Assembly: GCA_038380795.1 (NCBI GenBank)
Contig: CM076266.1
Location: 14,220,001 to 14,284,000, forward strand
Length of the DNA stretch: 64,000 bases
Direction: 5' to 3'
Origin: Pyrocephalus nanus
Lineage: Eukaryota; Chordata; Aves; Passeriformes; Tyrannidae
A program made the position numbers and the translations under genes. Below the pieces are notes generated by a model, which saw only the letters and a list, made by a program, of their open reading frames with translations, made no database searches and was not told the DNA's origin. This document shows positions 54,301 to 63,221 of the stretch, piece by piece (position 1 is the stretch's first letter; each line of letters begins with the position of its first letter).

Positions 54301-57300
54301 CAAAACTGAGCCCTGACATAAGCACTGTTATCACCTACTAGGGACTGGAACTAAAAGATTCACAAAAATCTGTATTCTGCAACTGTTTATATTATTCACT
54401 GCTCACTGCTCACTTTATAGGTATGCTTGGCCTTTTCCTCGAAAGCATAACTTGGACTGTCCCAAAAAGAGCACATTTTTCACAATTCCCTAAAGAATTT
54501 GTAGAGGAATTCTGAATTCCCTTGTTTTTCCACTGGGAATCTGTCACAGACATTGTTTTACTGAACCATAAAATTAGGACCAACTAGTAATGGTATGTTG
54601 AGGCACCAGCTGGGAGGTGTGGGAAGTGTGTGTGAGCTGTTGCACTACAGCCTTCCATCTGAAAGCCACGCACTGGCCTTGCACACCACAGAGGCTGCAA
54701 ACAGAAATGGAATATCTGGAACGACCCAGACAAGCAAAAATGGAACAGTTTTGGCGTTGTGGCGTTGTTGCATAGAGGCTTCATGAACGTATCCGCTGAT
54801 TGTCCCCTCTTCTGGGCAGGCATCTCCTGTTTCCATAACTGAACTTGTGCTCTAATCTTTCACCTGAAACTACCTTCATGGTTAGCACCATGTTTATATT
54901 TACATCTCTGTGCCATAAGCCCTAAAGGACTATAAAATTACAAGAAATATTTGCCACACCATTGACAGCAGTAACTGAGTGAAGAATTGCCAAATGGGAA
55001 ATCCAAATTTGCAAACTCAGTTTTCTGGGCTGTTTGCCGAGTCTGTCTGGGCGCTGCAGAGGTGACGCATTCAGTCTTCTCACAAGGGTGCCAATGTGCC
55101 AACTGCATCCCTGGCACAGCATCTTCCGACAAACTTATGGAGAAGAACTGCTACCAAGTCCAGAGGGAGATGCAAGCTGCTTTCTGAGCTTCCTTGGCAG
55201 CAACTCCATTTCCAAGTTGTGACTGTACTTTCTGCTTTTTACCAGATCAGTTGTCTGTGATATGCTATGGTCTCTGGTAGGATTTTGAAAAGTGCAAAAA
55301 TGACAGCGGGACGTTGGTTTCCAAGTATAAATGAGTATAATCCAGAGTAATTTCATTTCCCTAAGAAAAAAGCAATATAGATACTCATTTGCTGCAACCT
55401 AGATATCATATGTTGCCACCAGTGTGGAAGAATCAAAATCCATTCACTAGCTGCCAAGTGAAAGACATGATCCTTAGAACATGATAGTTGTAGGGTTCAC
55501 CTCTAAAGCTTCCTCTTTTCAAATTTTACTTCTTGCCTATTGTCTCACAGCTAAACTTTTTTTCTGTCTGTCAGTAATTTTTCCAAGCAAAAGAAAAAAA
55601 TTGAAAAAATCCTCCAATCTTCCACAGGGTTGCATGACCTATAACTTGCAAAATCCATCAGAAGACAGCCTTTTAGTAACCAAATTGTGTAATTTACAAA
55701 TGCACAGTAGCCAGAAAGAGCACCATAAATTACAAATCTGTCACTATAAGGGACAATGGAAAATGTGAGCAGGCTATTGCTATAAAGGAGGAAACCTAGA
55801 AGAGTGATAGAATTTAATTTGAATGGGGTTTTTTGCCTAATTTACTTCATATAATAGCAAAATTGGTACTTACAGGTTAGTTATTTTTTGGCTGTATATG
55901 GAAGACTTAGACTATCTAAGATTGTTTATTTTTAAAGTGTAGAAGAATAAAAACATCGAATCCAAGCCTTTGGAATTTTTTATCTTCTTTATACATGAAG
56001 GAAAAAGAATATAAAATTTGCTTAGCATTTTTTCATACCATTTGAAAATTTATCTACTGTTGAGGCTTGAGCAATGAATGGTGCCTAGGAAACTGGTGCA
56101 ATGTCATCATGGGGAGAAGACCAAACTGTCACTCAGATGCTGTGGGTTTATACGGTTACTCTTAACAAGGAGTTAACTGTTTAGAGAAAGATTGTCTTGT
56201 CTAAAATTGTCTTAAATAAAAACAAAAAAAAAAAACAAAAACAAACAAAAAAAAAAAAAAAAAAAACAAAAAAAAAAAAAACACCAAAAAAACGCCTCAA
56301 TAATTCTGAGATCTCTTCACAGCTCTCCTCCTAACTTTCAAATCCTGTCATAGAAAGAAGTCTAATTTAAAAAAAATGCAGACTACTAAAGTATCTGTGA
56401 AATTATCTCAGAAATGCACATTTCCGCTTTGTATCTCCACCAATCTGCACTGGGACAGTGAAGCCAGTGAGCTGAGCAATTGCTACTAGAAAAATCAAAT
56501 ACATAAGAGGAAATGCAGTTAACACAATATTTCACATATGTTAATGCTTACAGTTCCATCAGTGTCAGCTTTATTTTCTACTTGATATACACCAAAGCTG
56601 GCACACAATTTTAACTGATGAGGTAATGTCATTTTTAATTTAAGGAGCCTTAAGCCGTCCACTTTAACTAGTGATATCATCTTTGCAGCTGTCTCATGGG
56701 ACTTCGTGTAAACATAAGTAATGTGCCCTGGATGGTTTGGAGCAGAGTTGTTAAAAATGACATTGGTCATCATGAAGACATTTTTTTTCCTTTGATCTCT
56801 TTAAGAATGTCAGACACACTTTATTGTCTTGTCATTTTTAGCTCTTCCTTGTGTATTAATATGCTTGGAACATTTCAGTGAGCTTAACAGTAGAATATAA
56901 AGGTCTAAACAAATTAATGGCAACATTTTAATGTCAGTCGTAGTAGGATAATGAAAAGTAAATGAGATTGTCTGGCTAACAGCAACTTGTTAAATGACAG
57001 GGCAGCGTGGCTGAGACACAGAGACGCAGGGGCAGGGGAAAGCCTTTTGCCGCCGTCTGAAAGAGGTCTGGAGCACAACCCAGGCTCCAAATGCCACCAC
57101 CTTCTAGGATAAGATTAAACTGATTCTACAGATTGAGTCTGCTCCTCCTTCCTGTCTGGGGTCAAGTGAAATCATCTGCTAATAAAACTTAAGAACAGAC
57201 CTGTCTCTGCACCTGCAGCTTCTGCCTCCTGTGACTTTCATTCTCCTTTGTATTCCCTTGACTGGTTCAGCACCATCAACCTGCTCGACTCGCTCTTCTC

Positions 57301-60300
57301 AGCCCTTGGAAACCAAATCTGTCAGACCAGACTCCACATACTGTTATCTCTGGTGACAGAGGAACCCTAATGTGTTGCTCACAGGCTAACTTTTACTACC
57401 AATCATTATTGCATTATTATATGCTTTTCCTTATACAGTCCTGAGGAATGAAGGAAGCAACCAGGGAGGATTTAGCCCAACCTGTCTAGTAATCCCATGC
57501 TGTACAAGTATGAATATTATAATGTTCACTTCTTGATTCAAATACCTAAGCAAAGGTGATTTGTACTGAAACAATTTTTGTCTGAGAAAAGCCAAGTGCT
57601 GTAAATGACTTGTGGATTTTGTGATTTGTTACAAACTATTTGTCCAGATAACAAGGAAAATAACAGATTTTTCTACCACTGATCTGCAACATGGCAGAGT
57701 TTTGAACAAAATCTAATGTTTAGGGATTTATTTATTATTCTGTGGACATATGTTTGGAGGACAGCATATGGAAATCAAAGTATTGTTCATAAAGAGCTCC
57801 AGCCAAAAAGACATTTTTGAATTCATAACAGAACTTCACAGTTTGAAAAGAATGCTATGCATTATGTATTGATAACAACACTACACAGACAAAGGAACAC
57901 AATTTAATAATACAGAATTGTGCTCATGAGATTTCCTTTTTTTTTTTTTTGTTAATTGGTTACTTTAGCTGACATTGTCTGCAAGCATAATGGACACCAT
58001 TCTTCCTAATAGTTCCATGTTGCCAGATGATGTCTACAGACATAATGTAGTCCATTTTAATTATTTCATTTTGCTTACATCTTTCAGCATAATGCATTTT
58101 CCAAGCAAGCTAGCATTTTTCTTGATTATCTATGTTGTGTTATGGTTTCTAAATTAATTAGGTCTCCTTCTTTCCTGGAAGTTAAAAGTTTCTTCCTTCC
58201 ATTTATCTACCAGGTATGATTATGTTGAAGTGATTGATGGAGATAATGCTGAAGGACGCTTATGGGGAAAGTACTGTGGAAAGATTGCTCCCCCTCCTTT
58301 AGTGTCTTCAGGACCATATCTTTTTATTAAATTTGTTTCCGACTATGAGACACATGGAGCAGGATTTTCTATCCGCTACGAAGTTTTCAAAAGAGGTGAG
58401 AAACAATTAATTGTTATAAAGTTCATAACCTGTGATTTTTTACTTGCATCAGAAAGTTCACTATAATTCTTTGGAACGGGGGGAATGCATGCAAATGCTT
58501 GAAAGAGAAAATCTTACTACCCTAATCATTCCAAGGAGGGGCATGTATTCAATGGACGTAAATCATTATTAATCCAGTGGGTCAGCTGCATCTGAGGGTT
58601 GACTCCTCTGTGTGAAATATGATAGTTTTCATCAGCTGTTTGTTTCAACCATCTTAAAACCATTAGCTTTTTTCTTTTTTTTTTTTTTTTTAATAATAAT
58701 TACTGTATGGTTTACAATGTTATTGCCTTAACAGCACTGTATCCTTCTGAGCCCCTGACTCATTTTGGTTAGTGTTTTGCTCTGCATTCCCAAGGGATGG
58801 CTGTGAGCTTGGAAAGGACCAGAATACACATGGGCAGCAGATGATGTTGCTGTTGCTTTCACAAATCATGTTTGGGAGGTAAAGGAGAGATGAAACTCAC
58901 TCTGCTCACAGGCATGACCTGCTGGATGCTCGTACCAGGAGTTCTGTGCCAGTGAGCACAATTAGCTGGATAGGCCACAGAGAAAGCCCAGAGAAACAAA
59001 GAGTGAAAGACTAACCAGACATATAAGCACTCCCTCTTCTATAGGACTTTCTCTAAAAGGTCTGTAAGGTCATTTTTCTAGCATACATCTTCCCTATAGC
59101 TGGATTAGTAATTCAAGTATTCCATTACTTGAGAATACAGGACCAAAACTCATAATATATGAAGAGACAATAAGATTATTTCTGTAGAAAAAAAATTGAC
59201 TTCGACATCAACGTTTAGGGTAATATTCACAAAAGCAGCTCAAAACTCAAAATTTCCAGTGCACATCACTCCCAGTCAGTACCCCATTTCCAGAACCAGT
59301 TCAAATCCCTTTATGCACCTAAACCAGAGCCAGATTTTCAGCTGTGTTCAGCACACACACTTGATGGCAGCTGTACTCTTAATGAGGATAAGCGCTGTAG
59401 TGAAGTTTCTTTTCTACTGCTATTGCTTCTCTGCAGTGTTAATTGGGGCCACAGACCTCTTGTTCACCATCTTCCCTGTCTGTAAATCCACTCTTGACTC
59501 CCAGAAATTCTTTTGCTGACCTCCAGGGTCACATTTTTTGAAAGAATTCAGCATCCAAATGACACCAAGCTTTCCTGAAAAAATATCTCTATTTGTTTTG
59601 ATGTCCTTAGGAGGGTAAACTCCTGAAACCGTGTTCTGATGTTTCTCATTGCTTATATATGCACTATCATCTTTCATAAATTAGAAGGCTGAAACACAAG
59701 ATGAAGCGAAGGAATGACCTGTGAAACAATCTATTTTAGTAACTGAGCATTTTCAAGTAAAAAAGGTTTATTTATTTCCTAATAGTGTAGTGGCAACTCA
59801 GAACTCTGACAGGAACACTGTTTATTTCCTTGTGTGGTCATTTACATCTCTCAAAGATACACATTTACAATGTTAGGATGGTGTTATGAATATAACTTTA
59901 CACACACGGAAGTCAGGAAACTCGAAATTATGGCTCCCAGAGCAACTCTAACTCAAGTTCATTCAGCACAAACTATATATTAAGGCAGGAAAGTTATCAC
60001 CATGCACAGTGTTAGAAAATACCATGTGTACACAAAGGATACAAGCTATTGTTGCTGTGGGAACACAGCCCTTTTTAACTTCTGAATAAATGCGTATATG
60101 CTATTCCAATTTTCCATTTCAATATCTGCACCAAATAAAGCTGACCAGTTCACCCTGTTGTGCAGGTGAAGCTCAGCTGCTCAGACAAGCATGTTTTGTT
60201 TAGCATATTCACAACTTGGCTCATCATTTCCCAGGTATGAGAAGCACGATTCCAAGCCAAGGGTCCTGTGGTGCTGAGCTGAAGGCTGAGCTTCATTCCT

Positions 60301-63221
60301 GCACACTGTATATTTTTGCCCATTATTCATATGAGAGTAGCCCTAGTTTTTGAAAATAAAAAACTACCTTATGCTACCTGTGTTCTAAGCTAAATGCTTA
60401 AAATTATGCACACCATGGAAATTGTAAGGAGAGACCAGCACATACAATGACCATGATAAAGGAAATATGGGCTTTCAGAATAGGAGATGTCTTTACTTCT
60501 CATTCAGCTCCTTAACCAGAAAGACACTGAAGAAGTTGAATGCAGGATTAAAAGATGAAAGCCATTTGGCCCAGTGTTTAGCACATGTGAAATATCATGA
60601 TTTTGGCTTCAGCAGACAGCCTATCTTAGGATGGATGAGTGACTTATTCATTAGAAAAGAATCCACACGGTTCACAGTCAACATTTCTAACTTTAGTCAA
60701 CTAAATTTATGGTGTAAACTGAAAGAAAAGAAAGTGTCAACCAAGAGGGCAAATGATTTTCTGGCTCGGTGACAACCCCAGATAGCAGATGAAATTATCT
60801 CCAATGTCATTTCTTTCTTTGCGCTCTCTGTTGCTTCCTTTCTTTCTTTCCTTCAGCTCGTATCTCTTATTTCATACACATTCACACATGTAATTTCTCC
60901 ATCTCAGAAGTATCTATTTTGTCAGGTCTCTGCTGAAACCTCCTCTGCCAGTTTTCCGTGCAGATTGCCCCATGAAGTTTCTCGTAGCCTTAGTGTTGAT
61001 TTAATTCCTGCAGCTGCTTCACAGTGTCAATAAAGGGTCAAAATCTGTGGAGGGCATTTTAGTGAGGCACCTCTTGTGAAAGCAGTTTCTGTTTCTTGCA
61101 CCAGATTGACTCAAACGTGTTTAAAATAAAGCAAGCTGGTACTGAGATACCATGTGTGAGTGTAAGGAGCCTGACGGTTGTGCACTCTCAGAGCCAGGAT
61201 CTGGCTGTATTTAATAAAGCAATAATGATCCTGGCTTACATTTTATATTGCATCTTTTATTGGATTCCAAGAGGAGTACAGAGCACTTTATTCTATGAAT
61301 GGCATAGCAAAGCTATTTTATCCTGGAACAGCAGCTACTGGTGGGAGTGAGGAGCAACACCAGAATATAACCCTCCCATACATGACAAGGAGACAAGGGA
61401 ATGACAGGGAGAGAAGAGAAATATCCTACTAATGTGTAAGGGGGTGATTTAATTATAGGCAAAATGTAATTTCCCAAATTGGAATGGGTCAGGTTACATG
61501 GGCATCAATATCCACATCTTCCAAAATATGCCATGAAGTGTTCTGAATATTGATGTGATAGCTCAAGCATTTCCTATCAGTATCTGCTGAAGGACAAAAA
61601 TACCTGAACTGACTAAATTCATTCAGACCTCTCTCTTGCATGCTGAATTTAGCTGGGAGGTGGCCAAATCTGTGGGGGGTAATATTTTTGGCACATTCAC
61701 AAGGAAAACATTTTCTACAGTGAAATAAGAGTATTCATATATGCAACAAGCCAGACTGTTTTCCTTCAATGATCTGTGTTAAGCAGTGGAAATCCTCTAA
61801 GGCTCCTGACTACAATTTCTAGGCATCCTCACACACATCATTCTCCAGCACAGACCTTCCTATTGCAAGCAAACTCTGCTCTCCGTTCCTTCCTCTACTC
61901 CATGTCTGAAGACCTTCATCTGAGTCATCCTAACTCGGACTGCCCAGGTCAGCTCTACCAATGCTCCAAGTCCTGTAAATCACTCTCCCTTAAATTTGGA
62001 GTGTTAAAAGGCAGAGAGGGGTACCTGTGCTGACCTTGTAGGAAGATGTGTGGGCAGTGCCTGCAGCTGACTTCTGAGCACACCTGCAGGTGTGGGATCC
62101 ACAGAGAGGATTCCTGAGGGACCTAAATAAAGGAGAAATGCGATCTGTCAGCAAGAGAGAGACTCCAGTTTGTCCCTATATTCACAAAGGCAAATCCAGT
62201 GACCTGGCCTTTTATACCCTTACATCTTAACTTCCACTTTCCTGCTCCACCAAGAGCACTGTTTGGAGCATCCCATTATGCCATGGTGGGGATATCAGGG
62301 AAAGCTGGTGTGTCAACATTGACATTAGGTGACTCCTAGCAAATCTGCCTGTAATCACACAGTTTATCATGCCAGCACTAGCAGCAACATTTTACTGGTG
62401 CACCTGTGTCAACACCACTCAGAATGAGTCACTCACCCTCCGTACATGTACGAATTACCTTTCACATTTAGTTTGTCAAGGAGGCATAGGTCACATCTGG
62501 CAGAGGTACTGAGTCACTGCTCCAGGAATCTGAAACCACTACTCCCTCTACTGAATTCACTCACCCGCTTTTGTAAAAAATTCTATTTCACCAATAAAAG
62601 CCTGTCAGCCATAAGATTTAAAGATTTGAGCTTGAAGGGGCTATAATTATTTCTCTAGGGCTCTGTCGAGATTTCTTCAGCTTACACTTTCATTGTTCCC
62701 GCATGACTTTGTATTTGTCATAATTTTTTCTAGAGCTGGTACAAGTTTTCATATTGTTCCATACAAATTGAAAATTGAAGATCAGACAGTATATGCGAAT
62801 TGGGCTTTAAAACCTGACTATCAATAATAGGAACAAGCTGGCTGAATGATTAATGCAGCGATTAAAATGAGGTGTTTCATTGAAAAGCCACCTTTGCTGC
62901 TGGAGAGACAATACAACCTAATTTGTTTCCCAGCTAACTACTTTGCATAGTAACATAGCGTTAACCCAGTTGATTTTTCTCCTTCTCCTACAGGACCTGA
63001 ATGTTCCAGAAACTTTACTTCCTCAAGTGGAGTGATAAAGTCCCCTGGATTCCCCGAAAAATATCCCAACAGCCTTGAATGCACTTATATTATCTTTGCA
63101 CCAAAGATGTCAGAGATTATACTGGAATTTGAAAGCTTTGAGCTAGAACCTGACTCAAATACTCCAGGGGGAGCATTCTGTCGCTATGACCGATTGGAAA
63201 TATGGGATGGATTCCCTGATG
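12234..63221 (+). CDS. NRP1: Neuropilin-1, 5' part of the gene (4 coding exons, runs off the right edge)
   Basis: This is the receptor for class 3 semaphorins and VEGF-A, a single-pass plasma-membrane glycoprotein that works with plexin-A and VEGFR2. The coding sequence joins 12234-12300, 15528-15702, 58214-58395 and 62994-63221, giving 652 nt, or 217 residues plus one base. Residues 1-19 are a signal peptide, about 25-141 are CUB1 (a1), and 145 onward is the first part of CUB2 (a2). The match to vertebrate neuropilin-1 is near-continuous by recall, including DKCGDTIKI, SPGYLTSPGYP, GKIAPPP, FVSDYETHGAGFSIRYE and KSPGFPEKYPNSLECTY. Neuropilin-2 differs at many of these positions, so NRP1 is preferred. 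CUB1 disulfides are expected at C25-C52 and C80-C102, and CUB2 starts with C145-C171. The family is about 920 residues long, so roughly three quarters of the protein lies outside. There is no frameshift or stop in any exon. Confidence 0.97.
12880..13180. promoter_or_regulatory. Candidate intronic enhancer (conserved-noncoding-like)
   Basis: Unique, repeat-free sequence with many TAAT/ATTA cores (for example aactaattaaaa near 12907, attattaactaatta near 13080, taattaaaag near 13136). Homeodomain factors could bind these. The position in intron 1 close to the promoter suits an NRP1 enhancer. This is inference from texture only. Confidence 0.25.
13391..13420. repeat. Perfect 12-bp-arm inverted repeat with CAGGTG in the loop region
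   Basis: Arms 13391-13402 and 13409-13420 (tgcccacaaccc and its exact complement) flank a six-base loop, aggtga. The junction of left arm and loop contains an E-box, CAGGTG. It is too short for a microRNA precursor. As RNA it would form a stable GC-rich stem in the NRP1 pre-mRNA. Confidence 0.85.
15400..15960. promoter_or_regulatory. Second CpG-rich island, around NRP1 exon 2
   Basis: CG dinucleotides are dense from the last 130 bp of intron 1, through exon 2, to about 250 bp into intron 2, then vanish. It is separated from the promoter island by about 2.9 kb of CpG-poor DNA. It could be an intragenic promoter or a local site of GC-biased gene conversion. Confidence 0.55.
15528..15702 (+). 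CDS. NRP1: NRP1 coding exon 2: first half of CUB domain 1
   Basis: Residues 23-80 plus two bases of Lys81. It begins DKCGDTIKILSPGY and ends FDLEDRDCK, the classical opening of the neuropilin a1 CUB domain. C25 and C52 should form the first CUB disulfide, and C80 pairs with C102 in exon 3. E76 sits where many CUB domains place a calcium-binding acid, with D83 and D124 of exon 3 as its likely partners (inference by alignment to CUB2). The acceptor is a C/T-rich tract ending in cag at 15527 and the donor is gtgagt at 15703, phase 2. Base use is striking: 53 of 58 codons end in G or C, against 15 of 60 in exon 3. Confidence 0.97.
17669..17683. repeat. Poly(A) run, 15 nt
   Basis: An uninterrupted A15 run, then caaaacaac. 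There is no recognisable retroposon body beside it. Confidence 0.85.
20050..21050. other. GC-richer patch in intron 2, nothing recognised
   Basis: About 1 kb with clearly more G+C than its surroundings and overlapping open frames of up to 125 codons on both strands. The frames carry no known motif, and several have no ATG. It may be an old repeat of unknown family or a local isochore feature. Confidence 0.4.
21649..21669. repeat. Perfect 21-bp palindrome (10-bp arms, one central base)
   Basis: The arms attgtcaaac and gtttgacaat flank a single t at 21659. The TTGAC/GTCAA half-sites could be a dimeric protein site. Function unknown. Confidence 0.85.
27796..27812. repeat. (AAAT)n microsatellite, short
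   Basis: About four aaat units. Confidence 0.8.
30231..30290 (+). mobile_element. CR1-type LINE fragment
   Basis: The segment tcataggaa...gttggaagggacct...catccaactt has the word order typical of avian CR1 copies (ttggaagggacctc, then gatca and tccaac about 10-20 bases on). Only about 60 bp can be recognised, so it is a heavily decayed scrap. The strand is given from the usual orientation of this motif and is less certain than the family. Confidence 0.6.
31890..32080. promoter_or_regulatory. Candidate conserved noncoding block
   Basis: Unique sequence containing a repeated attgctaataa motif (about 31992 and 32018) with further TAAT-like cores. It resembles developmental enhancers in texture only. 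No alignment was possible. Confidence 0.2.
32148..32161. repeat. Poly(G) run, 14 nt
   Basis: An uninterrupted G14 run followed by aggggaac. Confidence 0.9.
37277..37806 (-). mobile_element. Solo LTR of an avian endogenous retrovirus, antisense to NRP1
   Basis: This stretch of about 530 bp matches, from memory, a common bird LTR whose + strand reading here includes caccacgcgccaaccgatgc, agttggggttaactgtcct-like and cttgacttagtgtaag segments. Read on the minus strand it has a TATA box (tatataaa, 37557-37564), then a TTATT/TACT-rich run and an attaaac poly(A)-signal-like segment near 37410, which is the order expected of an LTR. No gag, pol or env frame flanks it, so it is a solo LTR. The minus-strand 5' edge looks truncated, and I see no clear target-site duplication. 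The exact family name is uncertain (ERVK or ERVL type). Confidence 0.75.
38153..38176. repeat. Perfect 9-bp-arm hairpin
   Basis: The arms catcatgaa (38153-38161) and ttcatgatg (38168-38176) flank aataca. It is probably incidental, but it lies only about 350 bp from the LTR. Confidence 0.75.
40060..40620. promoter_or_regulatory. Candidate conserved noncoding block
   Basis: Unique sequence with open frames of 125 and 140 codons on opposite strands over the same bases and low stop density. The + frame opens with TTG, not ATG. Neither product resembles a known protein. An unusually slow-evolving regulatory block is one explanation; chance is the other. Confidence 0.2.
48528..48572. repeat. Degenerate (CA)n microsatellite
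   Basis: An imperfect run of acac/atac units in intron 2. Confidence 0.7.
52780..52980. repeat. 200-bp purine tract, (GAAA/GGAAA)n
   Basis: The + strand is almost all purine for about 200 bp. It is G-rich in the first half (gggagaaaggg, ggggtagg) and GAAA/GGAAA in the second. Long mirror-like purine tracts can form triplex (H-) DNA. The apparent charged or serine/phenylalanine-rich proteins read from it are artefacts of the repeat. Confidence 0.92.
53020..53580. other. GC-richer patch after the purine tract, nothing recognised
   Basis: Unique DNA of medium G+C. A 106-codon frame at 53252-53572 opens with a non-ATG codon (TTG-like context) and shows no known domain. Confidence 0.35.
56214..56292 (+). 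repeat. A-rich block of about 75 nt preceded by AATAAA
   Basis: AATAAA at 56215-56220 runs straight into A-tracts broken only by single C (and acc) bases up to 56292. It may be a grown poly(A) microsatellite or the tail of an old retrocopy. No coding body is recognisable upstream. Confidence 0.8.
57937..57950. repeat. Poly(T) run, 14 nt
   Basis: A T14 tract about 260 bp before the exon 3 acceptor. It is too far away to be that acceptor's pyrimidine tract. Confidence 0.85.
58214..58395 (+). CDS. NRP1: NRP1 coding exon 3: second half of CUB domain 1
   Basis: Residues 81-141 plus one base of Gly142. The segment YDYVEVIDGDNAEGRLWGKYCG carries C102, and IAPPPLVSSGPYLFIKF, SDYETHGAGFSIRYE and VFKRG complete the CUB1 beta-sandwich. 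D83 and D124 are at the positions of the CUB calcium ligands. The acceptor at 58211-58213 follows a pyrimidine tract, and the donor gtgaga starts at 58396. The incoming phase of 2 matches exon 2 although 42.5 kb separates them. Codon third positions are mostly A or T, unlike exon 2. Semaphorin-contacting residues lie in this domain in the known family; I cannot map them individually here. Confidence 0.97.
58675..58691. repeat. Poly(T) run, 17 nt
   Basis: A T17 run after a tttc unit, followed by aataataat. Confidence 0.85.
60811..60856. repeat. Degenerate (TTTC)n microsatellite
   Basis: Two short TTTC clusters separated by gcgctctctgttgc. Confidence 0.7.
62079..62094. promoter_or_regulatory. 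16-bp perfect palindrome with paired E-boxes
   Basis: The sequence cacacctgcaggtgtg is its own reverse complement and holds CACCTG and CAGGTG overlapping at the centre. Such E-boxes are bound by ZEB, SNAI and E-protein factors. It lies 0.9 kb upstream of exon 4. Confidence 0.5.
62994..63221 (+). CDS. NRP1: NRP1 coding exon 4: first part of CUB domain 2
   Basis: Residues 142-217 plus one base. It starts GPECSRNFTSSSGVIKSPGF and ends CRYDRLEIWDGFPD. C145-C171 is the first disulfide of CUB2, and C204 must pair with a cysteine in exon 5, outside the window. N148-F149-T150 is an N-glycosylation sequon at the position of a known neuropilin-1 site. E193 and D207 correspond to two calcium ligands of CUB2 (E195 and D209 in the human numbering I recall, offset by two); the third should be in exon 5. 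The acceptor is a long pyrimidine tract ending in cag at 62993 and the donor is gtaaga at 63222, phase 1, as expected for the following Val codon. Confidence 0.97.

Larger units (their letters stand above)
15703..58213 (+). other. NRP1: NRP1 intron 2 (42.5 kb)
   Basis: A phase 2 intron that interrupts the Lys81 codon inside CUB1, from the gtgagt donor at 15703 to a cag acceptor at 58213. Most of it is AT-rich unique sequence with few repeats, as is usual in birds. Recognisable contents are a poly(A) run (17669), a CR1 scrap (30231), a poly(G) run (32148), an antisense LTR (37277), a long purine tract (52780) and a poly(A) block (56214). GC-richer patches lie at 20050-21050, 30540-30900, 45780-46170 and 53020-53500. 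No other gene is seen on either strand. Confidence 0.9.
58396..62993 (+). other. NRP1: NRP1 intron 3 (4.6 kb)
   Basis: A phase 1 intron separating CUB1 from CUB2, so it matches a domain boundary. It contains a T17 run (58675-58691), a short TTTC repeat (about 60811-60856) and a 16-bp E-box palindrome (62079-62094). No coding frame with recognisable motifs is seen. Confidence 0.92.
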
